From assembly GCA_011009095.1 (NCBI GenBank), contig VTPC01000021.1, positions 29,239 to 93,238 of the forward strand: a stretch of DNA of 64,000 nt, read 5' to 3'. This DNA is from Ignelater luminosus (lineage: Eukaryota; Arthropoda; Insecta; Coleoptera; Elateridae). Shown here one piece after another: positions 46,428 through 55,794 of this stretch. The notes under the pieces were generated by a model that saw only the letters and a list, made by a program, of their open reading frames with translations, searched no databases and had not been told where the DNA came from. The stretch's first letter is position 1; every line of letters starts with the position of its first letter. The translations under genes and the position numbers were made by a program.

Positions 46428-48340
46428 CAGTGTGTCCGAAAAGTATGGAATATCCTATATATCTCAGTAAATATGCATTTTATGGAAAAATGTTTCGTAT
46501 AAAAATTGTTTAGGGTTTAGTTTTACATCACTATACCAAATAACTATTTTTTAAAAAAACAAAAGCGCAACGAATAATGCTTCAATTTTTTTAATGGGAA
46601 GGTATGCCTTTATTGTACTCATTTGATAGAAAATGTTTTTCTCTTTTCAATGATGTAAAACTTTGATACACTTGCATAAGTACATTTTGATTAAAACACA
46701 AAAAATTGTTTGAAAGTTTATTTCAATATTCATCTGTTACGAATTAAAAATTTTGTATAACTACACTCTACAGTTCATAGAAGGTGTTCAAAGTGTGCAC
46801 CATTTACAGCTTGGCAATGATAAAGTCGTCTTTTAAATTCGGTTACTGCATTTTGAATCGTTTCTGGTGTGATAGCTCTAATCTCTGTTCTAATACGGTC
46901 TTTTAGAGTTTCAATATCTTCAGGCATATTGACATAAATCTTATTTTTGAGATGGCTCCACAGAAAAAAAGTGGATTTAAATCCGGCGAGCGAGCTGGCC
47001 ATTCTACTGCCATCGATAAGGGAAAGTATTATCAAGAAACTGTCGGACATTAATTCCGAAATGAGGAGAAGCCCTGTCTTGTTGCAACCATATTCTGTTA
47101 TGGGGTACATCTGGATCTAGTTCATTAGGAAATAGAACAGCTAAAGCAGGAACTAAGTCAAATCTCAAAAAATCTAGATAAGCATCCGCTGTTAAATTAT
47201 GTTCTATAAAAAAAGGTCCCAAAATTCGGGTTCTAATAATTCCTGCCCAGACATTGACTTTCTGCTGATATTGGGTGTGCCCTTCTACATACCAGCCAGG
47301 ATTTAGCGAAGACCAGTAGCGCGTGTTTTGTTTGTTAATGGTACCATTCCAACAAAACGTTGCCTCATCAGTGAAGAGGATATTTTTATGAAAATTTGCA
47401 TTTTCCTGAAGCCTATGTGTTATTTCTTCGCAAAATTGCAATCTTAGATCTAAATCATCTTCTAATAATTCTTGAACTATACAAGGTTTATACGGATGCC
47501 ACTTCTCCTTTCTTAGAACTTCGTGTGCAGTGGATTTCTTCAAAGTATGTTGACGAGTAATTTGTCGAACAGAAACATGTGGATTTTCCACGACAGCCAA
47601 CATTATATTCTCACGTTGTTCATTATTTAGAGCTTTAGGTCTGCCCGTTTTTGGACGATCTTTGACAGAATCCGTCTCATGAAATTTATGCAAAATTTTA
47701 CTTACAGTAGACTGAGAAATATGGTGAACGGGGTGCACGTTATTAAACAAATTTCAAACTTCCTCCGGTATTCTCCTTCTGTCTCCATATCCCAGCATCA
47801 TTAAAATTTCGATACGATGTTTTTCTGATAAATGATCCATAGCAAGTCGTATTTTTGTAACTTTGTTATCCTCACGTTAATCAAAATGCTTAAATTAATT
47901 AAACAAACAACTTTTCGCTTTAGTTCGGTTATTAGTTGACATTTCTACGACGCAGTCAATTGTTGCAACAAACAAAAGTGTATTACACCGACCATATTGT
48001 GACTAGATGATATTGAAAATTTAAAAGACCGCGTCTGGAAAGGTAACAGATGAATAAACTTTTAAGCGTTATTCAAACAATTTTTTGCGTTTTAACCAAA
48101 ATTTACTAATGCAAGTGTATCAAAGTTTTACATCATTGAAAAAAAAACATTCTCTATCAAATGAGTACAATAAAAAAATTGAAGCATTATTCGTTGCGCT
48201 TTTGTTTTTTTAAAAATAGTTATTTGGTATTGCCCTATAATGTAAAACTAAACACTAAACAACTTTTATAAGAAACATTTTTCCATAAAATACATATTTA
48301 CTGAGATATATAGGATATTCCATACTTTTCGGACACACTG
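46428..48340. mobile_element. Tc/mariner-superfamily transposon with about 300-bp TIRs, TA-flanked
   Basis: Ends CAGTGTGTCCGAAAAGTATG (46428) and its inverted match ending 48340 are flanked by TA on both sides. The inverted repeats are long, about 46428-46740 and 48043-48340, with small indels and about 90% similarity by eye. The element is 1,913 bp and contains a transposase gene on the minus strand. It has inserted into the 3' end of the LINE at 43590-48415. Confidence 0.92.
46775..47840 (-). pseudogene. Tc/mariner-like transposase with one stop and two frameshifts
   Basis: ATG at 47840 (MDHLSEKHRIEILMMLGYGD), an in-frame TGA after EEV (about 47753), then an open stretch to 47004. HTH domains (ISQSTVSKILHKFHE; VRQITRQHTLKKSTAHEVL) are followed by NILFTDEATFCWNGTINKQN with the first Asp, QQKVNVWAGIIRTRILGPFF and IWLQQDRASPHFGINVRQFL with the second Asp. 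The third block, WPARSPDLNPL, is present but in a different frame (about 47010-46975). A further shift gives FFLWSHLKNKIYV and the C-terminus HCQAVNGAHFEHLL, ending at 46775. All three acidic residues are thus preserved in DNA but not in one frame. Relatives are at 8514-8990 and 50595-51077. Confidence 0.88.
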
Positions 48341-48419
48341 TATATAACATATAAAGAAACTGGGGAGACTTACATCCGTAAATGGATTGAAGATGTCTAA
48401 GTAGAAGAAGAAGAAAGTG

Positions 48420-50590
48420 CTCTCTCAACTGTTCAACTACAATTAATATCGCTACTTTGCAGACATTTAACGCACAAAAGCAAAAAAAATGTAAAATTCC
48501 AAATTGGTAATACCAAACGTCAATAAAAACGTTTAGAACACGTTAATAAATTTTTCACTTAAGAGGGATCTGCAATTTTTATAGTCATTCTGAAATATCG
48601 ATGACTGAACATAAAAACTTAAACGTTTTTCAGATTAATGTTTAACTGGGTGCGAGTGAACTTTGTCATTTCGTTTCTGCATTATAAATCTTTGAATTGA
48701 ATGTCGAACATAGTTATTACTAGTGGATGTATAGCAGGGACTGGATTCTTTCAATGTTAAAAAATGCAAATGAAAGATTTGTTGGAGTGAGAGATTTATA
48801 ATGCAACAGAATTATTAATGTAATTGTAACTAATTGGAATATCAAATGAAAACTCAAATTGAGTTGCCGTTCAATCACAAATATTCTCTCATTATGCACA
48901 ATTAAAGAATATATCAGTCAGGTACTAAAGATGCATATACACGTAGAAATACTGGTTGATTACAAAGGGCCTTATGAAATTGGTTTGGTAAACTACTAAA
49001 CTATTGCGGAAGTTCGGAAAATGCTTAACATAAATATTGGATTAGATTTTTAAATGATTGATATATGTAAACACATTTATATTTAACTGTTATGTTACCT
49101 TACATAATTTCAAAACCTCTATACTGCAACATGTTATTTTATTAAGGTGATTTGCAAAGGTAAATACTTGTAACTAATTTAAAAAAATTATTTTTTTTAT
49201 TAGGACATTATTTTGTTTCATTCAAACAATTTTGAAAGTAATTAACTGCATACGTTTTAATCATTAACCGCAACTAATATTCTAAATATACATGCAAGTA
49301 TTGTTTTAAATATGTAGATTGAGTTTTGATATTCTTATAGCAGTATAATAATAATGATAATATTTAATAAGAATGAAAGAGATCGAACCTTTCACTAAAC
49401 TACGATTTGATTTCACTTTCTACATGCCGCTCTCTTCAAGATTTGATTTAATTTATTTTCACGTAGTACTTCTGTATTATCTATAACCTAATTAAAATTA
49501 AATAATACTCACTGATAAAATAATGTCGAGGTTGATGCAGACGGAAATAACCAAGATGTTAACGTCTCCATTTTAATAACAATCAATTATATTTGTACAC
49601 CAACTAGTTAAAACGGTACAAATACAAAACAACAATAACAGTAATGAGTATCACAAAGTTTTAAACTGCCGATCTCCCTTCTCTCAACACGATTTTCTAG
49701 TTATAAACTTTAGCAGGTACCGCAAATAATTCCTAAATAGTAATTGGCAAGTTAGTATTTATGTATTACGCAACTTACGCAGAGGAACCAAATGGGGAAT
49801 TGATTTTACGAATTACTTAATTAAATGTTTTTGATGATTATACTTTAACAAATGATGTTGCCAATTAAACGCTATTACCTTATAAAATAATTAATTGGAA
49901 AATATGGTCGTAATAAATTACTGTAGTTTTTGATTTTTCTGTGTGTAAGGATACATATGACTGCCCAAGCAAGATAATATAATTACAGGACTCACAAATA
50001 TGTCGAAAACTGGCTAATTTTTCTAATGCTTGTTGATTTTCCATTGTAATTTCCGTGTGTCGTTGTACTTACTGTTGATGGCCTCAATTTAATTTTTATA
50101 TTATTCTTCCTGCGAAAAATGATTTGTAATATTTAATAAGTAATAACAACAGAATAATAACATTATTTACAGTGACTAAATTTTTACATTTAAATTTTCC
50201 TGTATTATTATTATATAAACAAAAACTGTACTAAATTAGTTTTGGTAGACAAGCTGAAAAACAAAACAGAATTGGTCAAAATCTAAGACAGAATTGAACT
50301 AAATTTTGGAGTTCCAAAATGAAAGCCTCTTTTTTAAGTTGATTTTTTTAGTTTATAAAGAAATGCCAGTAAACCAAGCCCTACAAAGCGTGTCTAAACC
50401 ACAGACTAGGTTTATTATTAAAATTATCTTAGAAATTGGCCCAATTAAATACAGAGTGTTCCGCGACTTGATCGACAAACTTATATACTGTATTCCGGGG
50501 ATCATTACAATCAAAAAATAATATCAAAAGAAATTATAAAGAAATGATAAGAAAAGAAAATTTATTCATCAATAAATAGCTAATTAAGAC
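48420..50590. other. AT-rich non-coding stretch
   Basis: No gene, terminal repeat or domain recognised. Open frames up to about 70 codons occur by chance in AT-rich sequence. Confidence 0.5.
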
Positions 50591-50594
50591 AAAA

Positions 50595-51077
50595 TTACAG
50601 CAACTGTTCAAAATGAGAACCGCTATTTTCTGAGCATACAGCTACCCTTTGAGCCATAGAATGTTGCCAGTTAATTCCCGCCAATTCATTTTTAAAAGAA
50701 TTAGTGGCTGCAATTATTCGGTTAGTTAAATTTTCGCATGTATCTGGTTTATCATTACTATACACGCGAGATTTGAGGCAACTCCACAGAAAGAAATTTA
50801 AAAACGATAAATCAGGTGACCGAGTCGGCTAATGTATAGGACCACCTCGTTCTATTCACTTTTCTGGAAAATTGTCATTAAGAAACACCATCACATGTCT
50901 CCCAAAATGTGGTGGTGCACCATCCTTAATGTCACGCCGAGCTTCCAGGGGAATATCTTCCATGTAATTCGGCAATTCTTTTTTTAAAATGTGAAAGTAA
51001 TTTTCTGCCCTAAGAGGTACTTCAATAAAATGAAGCCCAATAAGATGATTATTTAACAAGACGAAAAACGTAAACAT
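50595..51077 (-). pseudogene. Tc/mariner-like transposase C-terminal fragment
   Basis: Minus strand: LNNHLIGLHFIEVPLRAENY, LPNYMEDIPLEARRDIKDGA, PPHFGRHVMVFLNDNFPEK, a stop, then blocks equivalent to WPTRSPDLSFLNFFLWSCLK, YSNDKPDTCENLTNRIIAA and SENSGSHFEQLL. DGAPPHFG holds the second Asp and RSPDL the third. It is related in layout to 46775-47840 (SHFEQLL / AHFEHLL ends) but belongs to a different subfamily. The N-terminal half, with the first Asp, is missing; the sequence upstream is a dispersed repeat at 51125. Confidence 0.75.
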
Positions 51078-51124
51078 CTACTAAATTCTTTGCGCTGTTG
51101 GAATTATTCTTTCAAGGTTCGCTA

Positions 51125-51370
51125 AATTCTGGCACTACAACCAGACGTGCCTCTTGGAAATTTGGTCAAGGGACTCATTTATGGTGTAACTACAGAGCGA
51201 ATTACACTATAATTAAATGACTGGAGGACTTTCCACTTGTGGCATGCCTGTATTTCTATTTCTTCCCTCTCTAGCGTAAATCATACTTTACTCAGGAGGC
51301 ACGTTTTTCATCGCGTGACCGGGCGATCGGTCCTGAACGAAGAAGGAATTGGCTTTCGGCTCTCGTCTAC
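51125..51370 (+). repeat. Dispersed repeat, copy B
   Basis: Matches copy A at 27935-28165 in the same orientation (AGAGCGAATTACACTA, CTTTCCACTTGT, TCTAGCGTAAATC, CACGTTTTTCA). It directly follows a transposase fragment here, whereas copy A follows the piggyBac, so the repeat is independent of both. Weaker shared words (TCGGGATTGT, TTTGCAAATGTG) suggest that it extends to about 51.8 kb. Confidence 0.6.
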
Positions 51371-51374
51371 TAGA

Positions 51375-52025
51375 GCTTGCGTGATCTTCGATTAGAAAGA
51401 AAGCATTGCAGATCCGTATCGTTTTATGTGGTACAATTTATGTTCTTTGTTTGTGGAAGTTTTACAAAGTGGTGTGTGAACTTATTGTTGCCTACTTGGG
51501 GCGGATTCCTAACTCTGAATTTGCAAATGTGAAGTGATGTGTCCACTCAACTTTTGTTCTATCGAAATTCGTAAATACTGATTTATCCTAACCAAATATT
51601 TCGGGATTGTGATAGGAGATCACTATTCATTCAGCGTTTTATTTGGGAAGCTTGTGTTTTGTGGGGAAAACTCAGTTTTCCAAACATTCCTGCGTGTGTT
51701 GTTAATAGAAACTAAATTAATAATGCTGGAGGCTATAGAGAACTTTTGTTATTTATTGAAATAAAGTGATAACTCCGAAACTGTGATCACCAGCGGTTAA
51801 GCTATTACGTTTCAACGAAAAGATTCCGTTTCGCTTCTTCCAGCCTGTGACTTAGGTGATGACGAATTGTTCGTTTAGTTTATTAAGGTATCATCCGTAG
51901 TGCACCTCTAGGCTCTCAGTCGCCGCACAGTGGGTAAAAATAGTTGATTTCCGGAAAAAACTCTTGGAAAACCGTGAGCGTTATAGAACAACGAAATTTG
52001 TTAACCATATACTTGTAATTGTAGC
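51375..52025. other. Non-coding, probable continuation of the dispersed repeat
   Basis: No open frame of interest. Parts resemble 28.2-28.85 kb loosely. Confidence 0.35.
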
Positions 52026-52031
52026 ACTGAA

Positions 52032-52262
52032 TTAAATGAGATTAGTCCCAAGATGATTTGACCACTTCTAAAGGTCAAAAACAAATCAAAAGGGTCAAAT
52101 CATTAACGATATTATAACTTTAACCCGAGTAGTCATGTGGGGCGTCATTTTCAATGTTTTGTTTCTACGCTTAATCGAATGAGACTAGGTCCAAGACAAT
52201 TTGACCACTTTTGAAGGTCAAAAACAGGTCAATAAGATCAAATAATTATCGAAATTATAACT
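52032..52262. repeat. Two-copy tandem repeat, about 92-bp units
   Basis: Unit 1 (52032-52126) and unit 2 (52171-52262) share GAATGAGAYTAGKYCCAAGA-like starts, TTTGACCACTT, GAAGGTCAAAAAC and a TTATAACT end; the offset is about 140 bp. Each unit contains GGTCAAA / TTTGACC words in both orientations. Function unknown. Confidence 0.65.
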
Positions 52263-52534
52263 CAAATATTATATTATATTCCAAAATATGAGCAGAATTC
52301 CAAAAGTATATAAATAATATATTTATTATTTACAAAACACTGTATGTATGAAAAAATTAAAAAGAGTCTGTAATTTTACTACTTAAAATTAGACACTATT
52401 TTGGCATCCTATCACAGTACAATACGAAAAAACAGAAAACGCAAAAATGACTGCTGCATAGATAAATTAGAATGACAACTTTGGAAGCTAATGTTTAAAT
52501 ACAAATTATAGAAAGTTTTAGACATTAAACCAAT

Positions 52535-53480
52535 AAATCAATCGCTTCCTGACTGAAGAGAAGATTTGTTCTTGAGGGATCCCGTCGTAGATGAGAATGA
52601 AAAGGTCTGATGACATGAAGAGCATATTGAAAACATCTTCATTCGTAGCGATTCGGGAAGTTTTTCTTGACTGGCCCATCTTGCCTCCTCGGAAAGGAAC
52701 CCCATCGGTAGTGATGCACAGTGCAGAAATTATAGAAGGTGCATCAAAACTTTGTGTACAGTAGATGGGATATTATACCAAGAGACAGCTAGTTTTGCCG
52801 TGTCCGCTGCGTAAACTTCAAATTTCGACGAATCTATGTTAGCACTGCAGGAAATGACTTCCAATATTACTGCCAGTCGCTGAATTAGTGTTTCATCTAC
52901 ACCACTGATTTGAGCAGTGACGATATTTACTTGCAACCCCTTTTTCTCAATGAATTCTTCTTGAATTCAAGCTTTTGTTTCGCTTTAAACCGACTTAGTA
53001 GACTTATTGATTCTTCAGGCTTTGAAGTGACAATTGTAACCTAAATGTAATACATACTCCATGAACTTAATACGTGCATGAAGTGGCAACATCGACATTA
53101 CCAATAGAAGGACTTCTACATTAGATGGTGCAGAATGAAATCGGGACAAGTCATTATTTGAGTGGGGCGAGCTCCACCATCAATCATCGTAAAATGGAGT
53201 TCATGTTTCACTTTGATTGTATACTCGCTGCAAGAAATTTCAATATCTCGCAACTTTTCTATTTCATCGTCGATTCGTTTCTTTCTCCTCTAATTAAATC
53301 CAGTGTTTCTTTGGCGTATTCAAACTTCAAAGGCCTGCAGTAACGTGTAGAAGAAGGTTTAGCGTTCTTCCAAATTAGTGTGTTTTGATCACCTTTGGTC
53401 ACCTGTGGTAATACAATAGAGGACATGCATAGATTTTCATTTGATACATGTTGATCTTTATTAGAAAAGGATTGCATAAA
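52535..53480 (-). pseudogene. Transposase-like remnant, possibly Transib-type
   Basis: Minus-strand blocks in order: KGDQNTLIWKNAKPSSTRYC, then RPLKFEYAKETLDLI (53400-53300), FTMIDGGARP (about 53200), LPLHARIKFMEYVLHLGY (about 53090), QVNIVTAQISGVDETLIQR and KFEVYAADTAKLAVSWYNIP, then STVHKVLMHL (about 52745). The last recognisable piece is FHSHLRRDPSRTNLL (about 52590). I know this order from a widespread uncharacterised insect transposase-like family whose MPxTVHKxLIHG segment precedes a conserved acidic block; the block itself is damaged here. Assignment to Transib is tentative. Several stops and frame changes make it dead. Ends were not found. Confidence 0.5.
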
Positions 53481-53484
53481 ATCA

Positions 53485-54025
53485 GTTTGCCCGAAAGCTC
53501 CGTCAAAACCTCATTTTGTTTGCAACACAAGATCCTGGTTTCTTATTTTAATTTTATCTTTATTGTTGATTTTTTGAATTATTCGCCTACAAAACGATGT
53601 CAGTTAAAACTCAGTGGTGGTCAGAGTCGACGAAAGCCTGTTACGTTACTTATGTGGGAAACACTTAGGTGTCGAAAAACAGTAATACCAGACCGAGACA
53701 AATCGGAACATTTTACGAAAGCTTATCGGAGTTTCAATTTTCTTATTTTACAACATATCCTACATTTCACTGAAGTTTCAGCAAATATGAATAACTGATA
53801 TAACTCATAACAATTGAGTCAATAGTCATCATATATAAATTAAGCTCTACGAAATTTTTAAGCACCTACGTAAAACTTTGAAAACAGTAATTTTCTTATA
53901 TATTTTATGGATTTTTGGTCGTGAAATAACGAACTAAATTGTCTGTGACTTTGTACAACTTTCTAGAACTCGTTAGCTCCATAAACTTTAAATTTGATTG
54001 GTAAAAATAGCAGTTCTATTTTTGA
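53485..54025. other. AT-rich non-coding stretch
   Basis: May include the N-terminal end of the 52535-53480 remnant, but nothing is recognisable. Confidence 0.4.
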
Positions 54026-54029
54026 TGGC

Positions 54030-54212
54030 TTTTGCCGCAGTTGCTCACTGTGCACCGCTTTGCGTCACCGCTTTTTACTTTTACTTTTAATACTTGTTTA
54101 TATCGGTTTGTGTTTTGTATTTTTGCTTGATAGAATATTTGCTCTGTTATAATATTTTGTGTATATTTTGGGTTGGACCCGTTTTCAGCTCAATAAATTA
54201 TTATTATTATCA
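54030..54212 (+). mobile_element. Probable LINE 3' tail with AATAAA-type signal and (ATT)n end
   Basis: A T-rich segment ends TTGGACCCGTTTTCAGCTCA, then AATAAATTATTATTATTATC. A short 3' UTR ending in an A/T trinucleotide run is common for insect CR1/Jockey-like LINEs. No coding part is attached, so this would be a heavily 5'-truncated copy. Confidence 0.4.
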
Positions 54213-54214
54213 AG

Positions 54215-55250
54215 GATTATGATGAAACAAGGTCATTTCTGTTATATATCATCATATTTTCAAACTGATGTTCTTTGAGGAAAAACATTATTATCTTAAC
54301 GCACAGTAGTGCAGTGAACTGCAGAATTTCTTTGATCGACAACATAAAAACAAATTTGTATTTTGATCATCGTTGTCAGTTTTATCTTTTATTCTTTAAT
54401 TTTTTACAGAAGATATCTCTCAAATGAGCCTATCTTTAAAATCTGAAGGCCAACAGATTTCAAAAACTTCCAGTATCTTCTTGTGTTGACTCAAGCTAAG
54501 GTCTTAGTTTAATTTGCAAAGAAGGCCTCTGACCTATCTGTTAAGCTTTAGCGTAAGAGTAATTTAAAAAAAACAAAAAACTCATTTGTTTTGATTTAGG
54601 AACACAAGGGCAAAAAAGAATGTTCGATGCAAAAAATTAAAGGTTCTCTGGAAGACTTCGTTTGTATATTAAGCGTGTAAACCCATATGGTCAAGAAACT
54701 TACGTTCGAATCAAGATCAGTGAGTAAAAATCCTTACAAATGAAACAAATAGACCAGTATGTAAACTTACTTCTGTTTGAAAACTAATACTGTAAATAAA
54801 TTAAAAGGTAGAAGAAGAACCTCGAGGCGTTGACGTTTAAGAAAAGCACATTGTATTTATATTTGATAGAATAGTTAATATTTAAATTTATGTTATTCTT
54901 ACCTATGAAGCTTCTGTTTACGTAACAATCAATGGAACCACATTAACGACTAAATATTTAGATCTAATCTTACATTTTTTATTTGTTGTAATCGCCAGAT
55001 TTGTTATCTTCCGTTCCTTGTAGCTGAAGATTCGTTTTTCTCTGACTGATTCTCGTGCAAGTTAAATTAAACTGCTGTGATAATTTATGAAAGCGCTTAA
55101 TTATTTGAGTATCTGATCTTGTATCAATTTTCCTTCTAGATCAAAAAGGTTTTATCTCTTGTTGGTTTACTTTATTTTGAGTTAGGTTTTTATTAAGAGT
55201 TGTACTGGGTTCAGTAACCATTAGGGTTACCGATTGTGTGTTTGTCTTTT
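54215..55250. other. AT-rich non-coding stretch
   Basis: No gene or repeat recognised. Confidence 0.5.
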
Positions 55251-55261
55251 TTTGGACATGT

Positions 55262-55780
55262 TCCCCCGAGTTGATGAACATACTTCTTGACACCCCACTT
55301 ATCTATAGATAAGTTCCCAACCACAGTCCTCCGCGAAACTACCGAGCAAAGTAGGCAGCGTCCTGGCGCCACGTTGCATTCGGGAGGTACGGGACATCCC
55401 CGGGCCGACTGTTCTCACTAGGGTTTTTCCGTGGTTTTCCCTAGTGGTCAAGGCAAATGCCGGAACAGAAATTTCCACGGACCCACCACCAACACCAAAC
55501 TAACGCGCCGCGTCACCACCCCTTCTCCTCCGATGTTGCCACACCGAGGAACCGCCGCTGCACCACCACCCCACAACACCAAACTGCTGCTGCCGCTACA
55601 CACAACTACCGCAGCCACACAATAAACACACACACACACACAGGACGAGCGCGAACCGAACGGTCCTCTAAGTCGCTGACGCCACAAAATTCCTCCCCTC
55701 ATCAGGCTGAAGAAGCTCCACGAGGAGCTTAAAACGGCCTCCCGCCTTCGGCGGGAATTTAACGATTGACTTGACTTGAC
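55262..55780 (+). mobile_element. GC-rich retroposon copy with 10-bp target duplication and (TTGAC)n tail
   Basis: TTGGACATGT occurs at 55252-55261 and again at 55781-55790, exactly bracketing a 519-bp insert much richer in G+C than its surroundings. The insert starts TCCCCCGAGTTGATG and ends with a TTGAC pentamer run (TTGACTTGACTTGAC). It includes a stem (CCGCCTTCGGCGG at about 55742-55754) and a CA microsatellite (about 55626-55641). A variable-length duplication plus simple-repeat 3' tail is the mark of target-primed retrotransposition, so this is a SINE or a 5'-truncated LINE on the plus strand. The reading KKLHEELKTASRLRREFND just before the tail could be the C-terminus of a LINE ORF2. 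Confidence 0.8.
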
Positions 55781-55794
55781 TTGGACATGTAACA

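Larger units (their letters stand above)
43590..48415 (+). mobile_element. RTE/L1-like LINE, interrupted twice by DNA transposons
   Basis: Plus-strand reverse-transcriptase blocks can be followed through many stops. TSALKEMKNNNALGKDKITKE (about 43960) is followed by DWKNAITVLLYKK, QDLQNYRLITLLSQIYKL and HEQAGFRKN at about 44280. The reading resumes after the 44380-45526 insertion with YEKAFDSIEIWATREALWNC-like sequence, VHRGVRKGDRLSPKLFV (about 45700) and NGRLL. The catalytic YADD/FADD block is deleted between GRLL and PKLHTMIEELQ (about 45815-45830). Downstream come GLQIHINKSKIM, ACGSQTWTMLKK (about 46077) and EYGRPQMRWEDDIKRHAG. After the 46428-48340 insertion the last residues (KLGRLTS/WIEDV region, 48350-48400) and an AGAAGAAGAAG tail follow. 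Confidence 0.8.
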
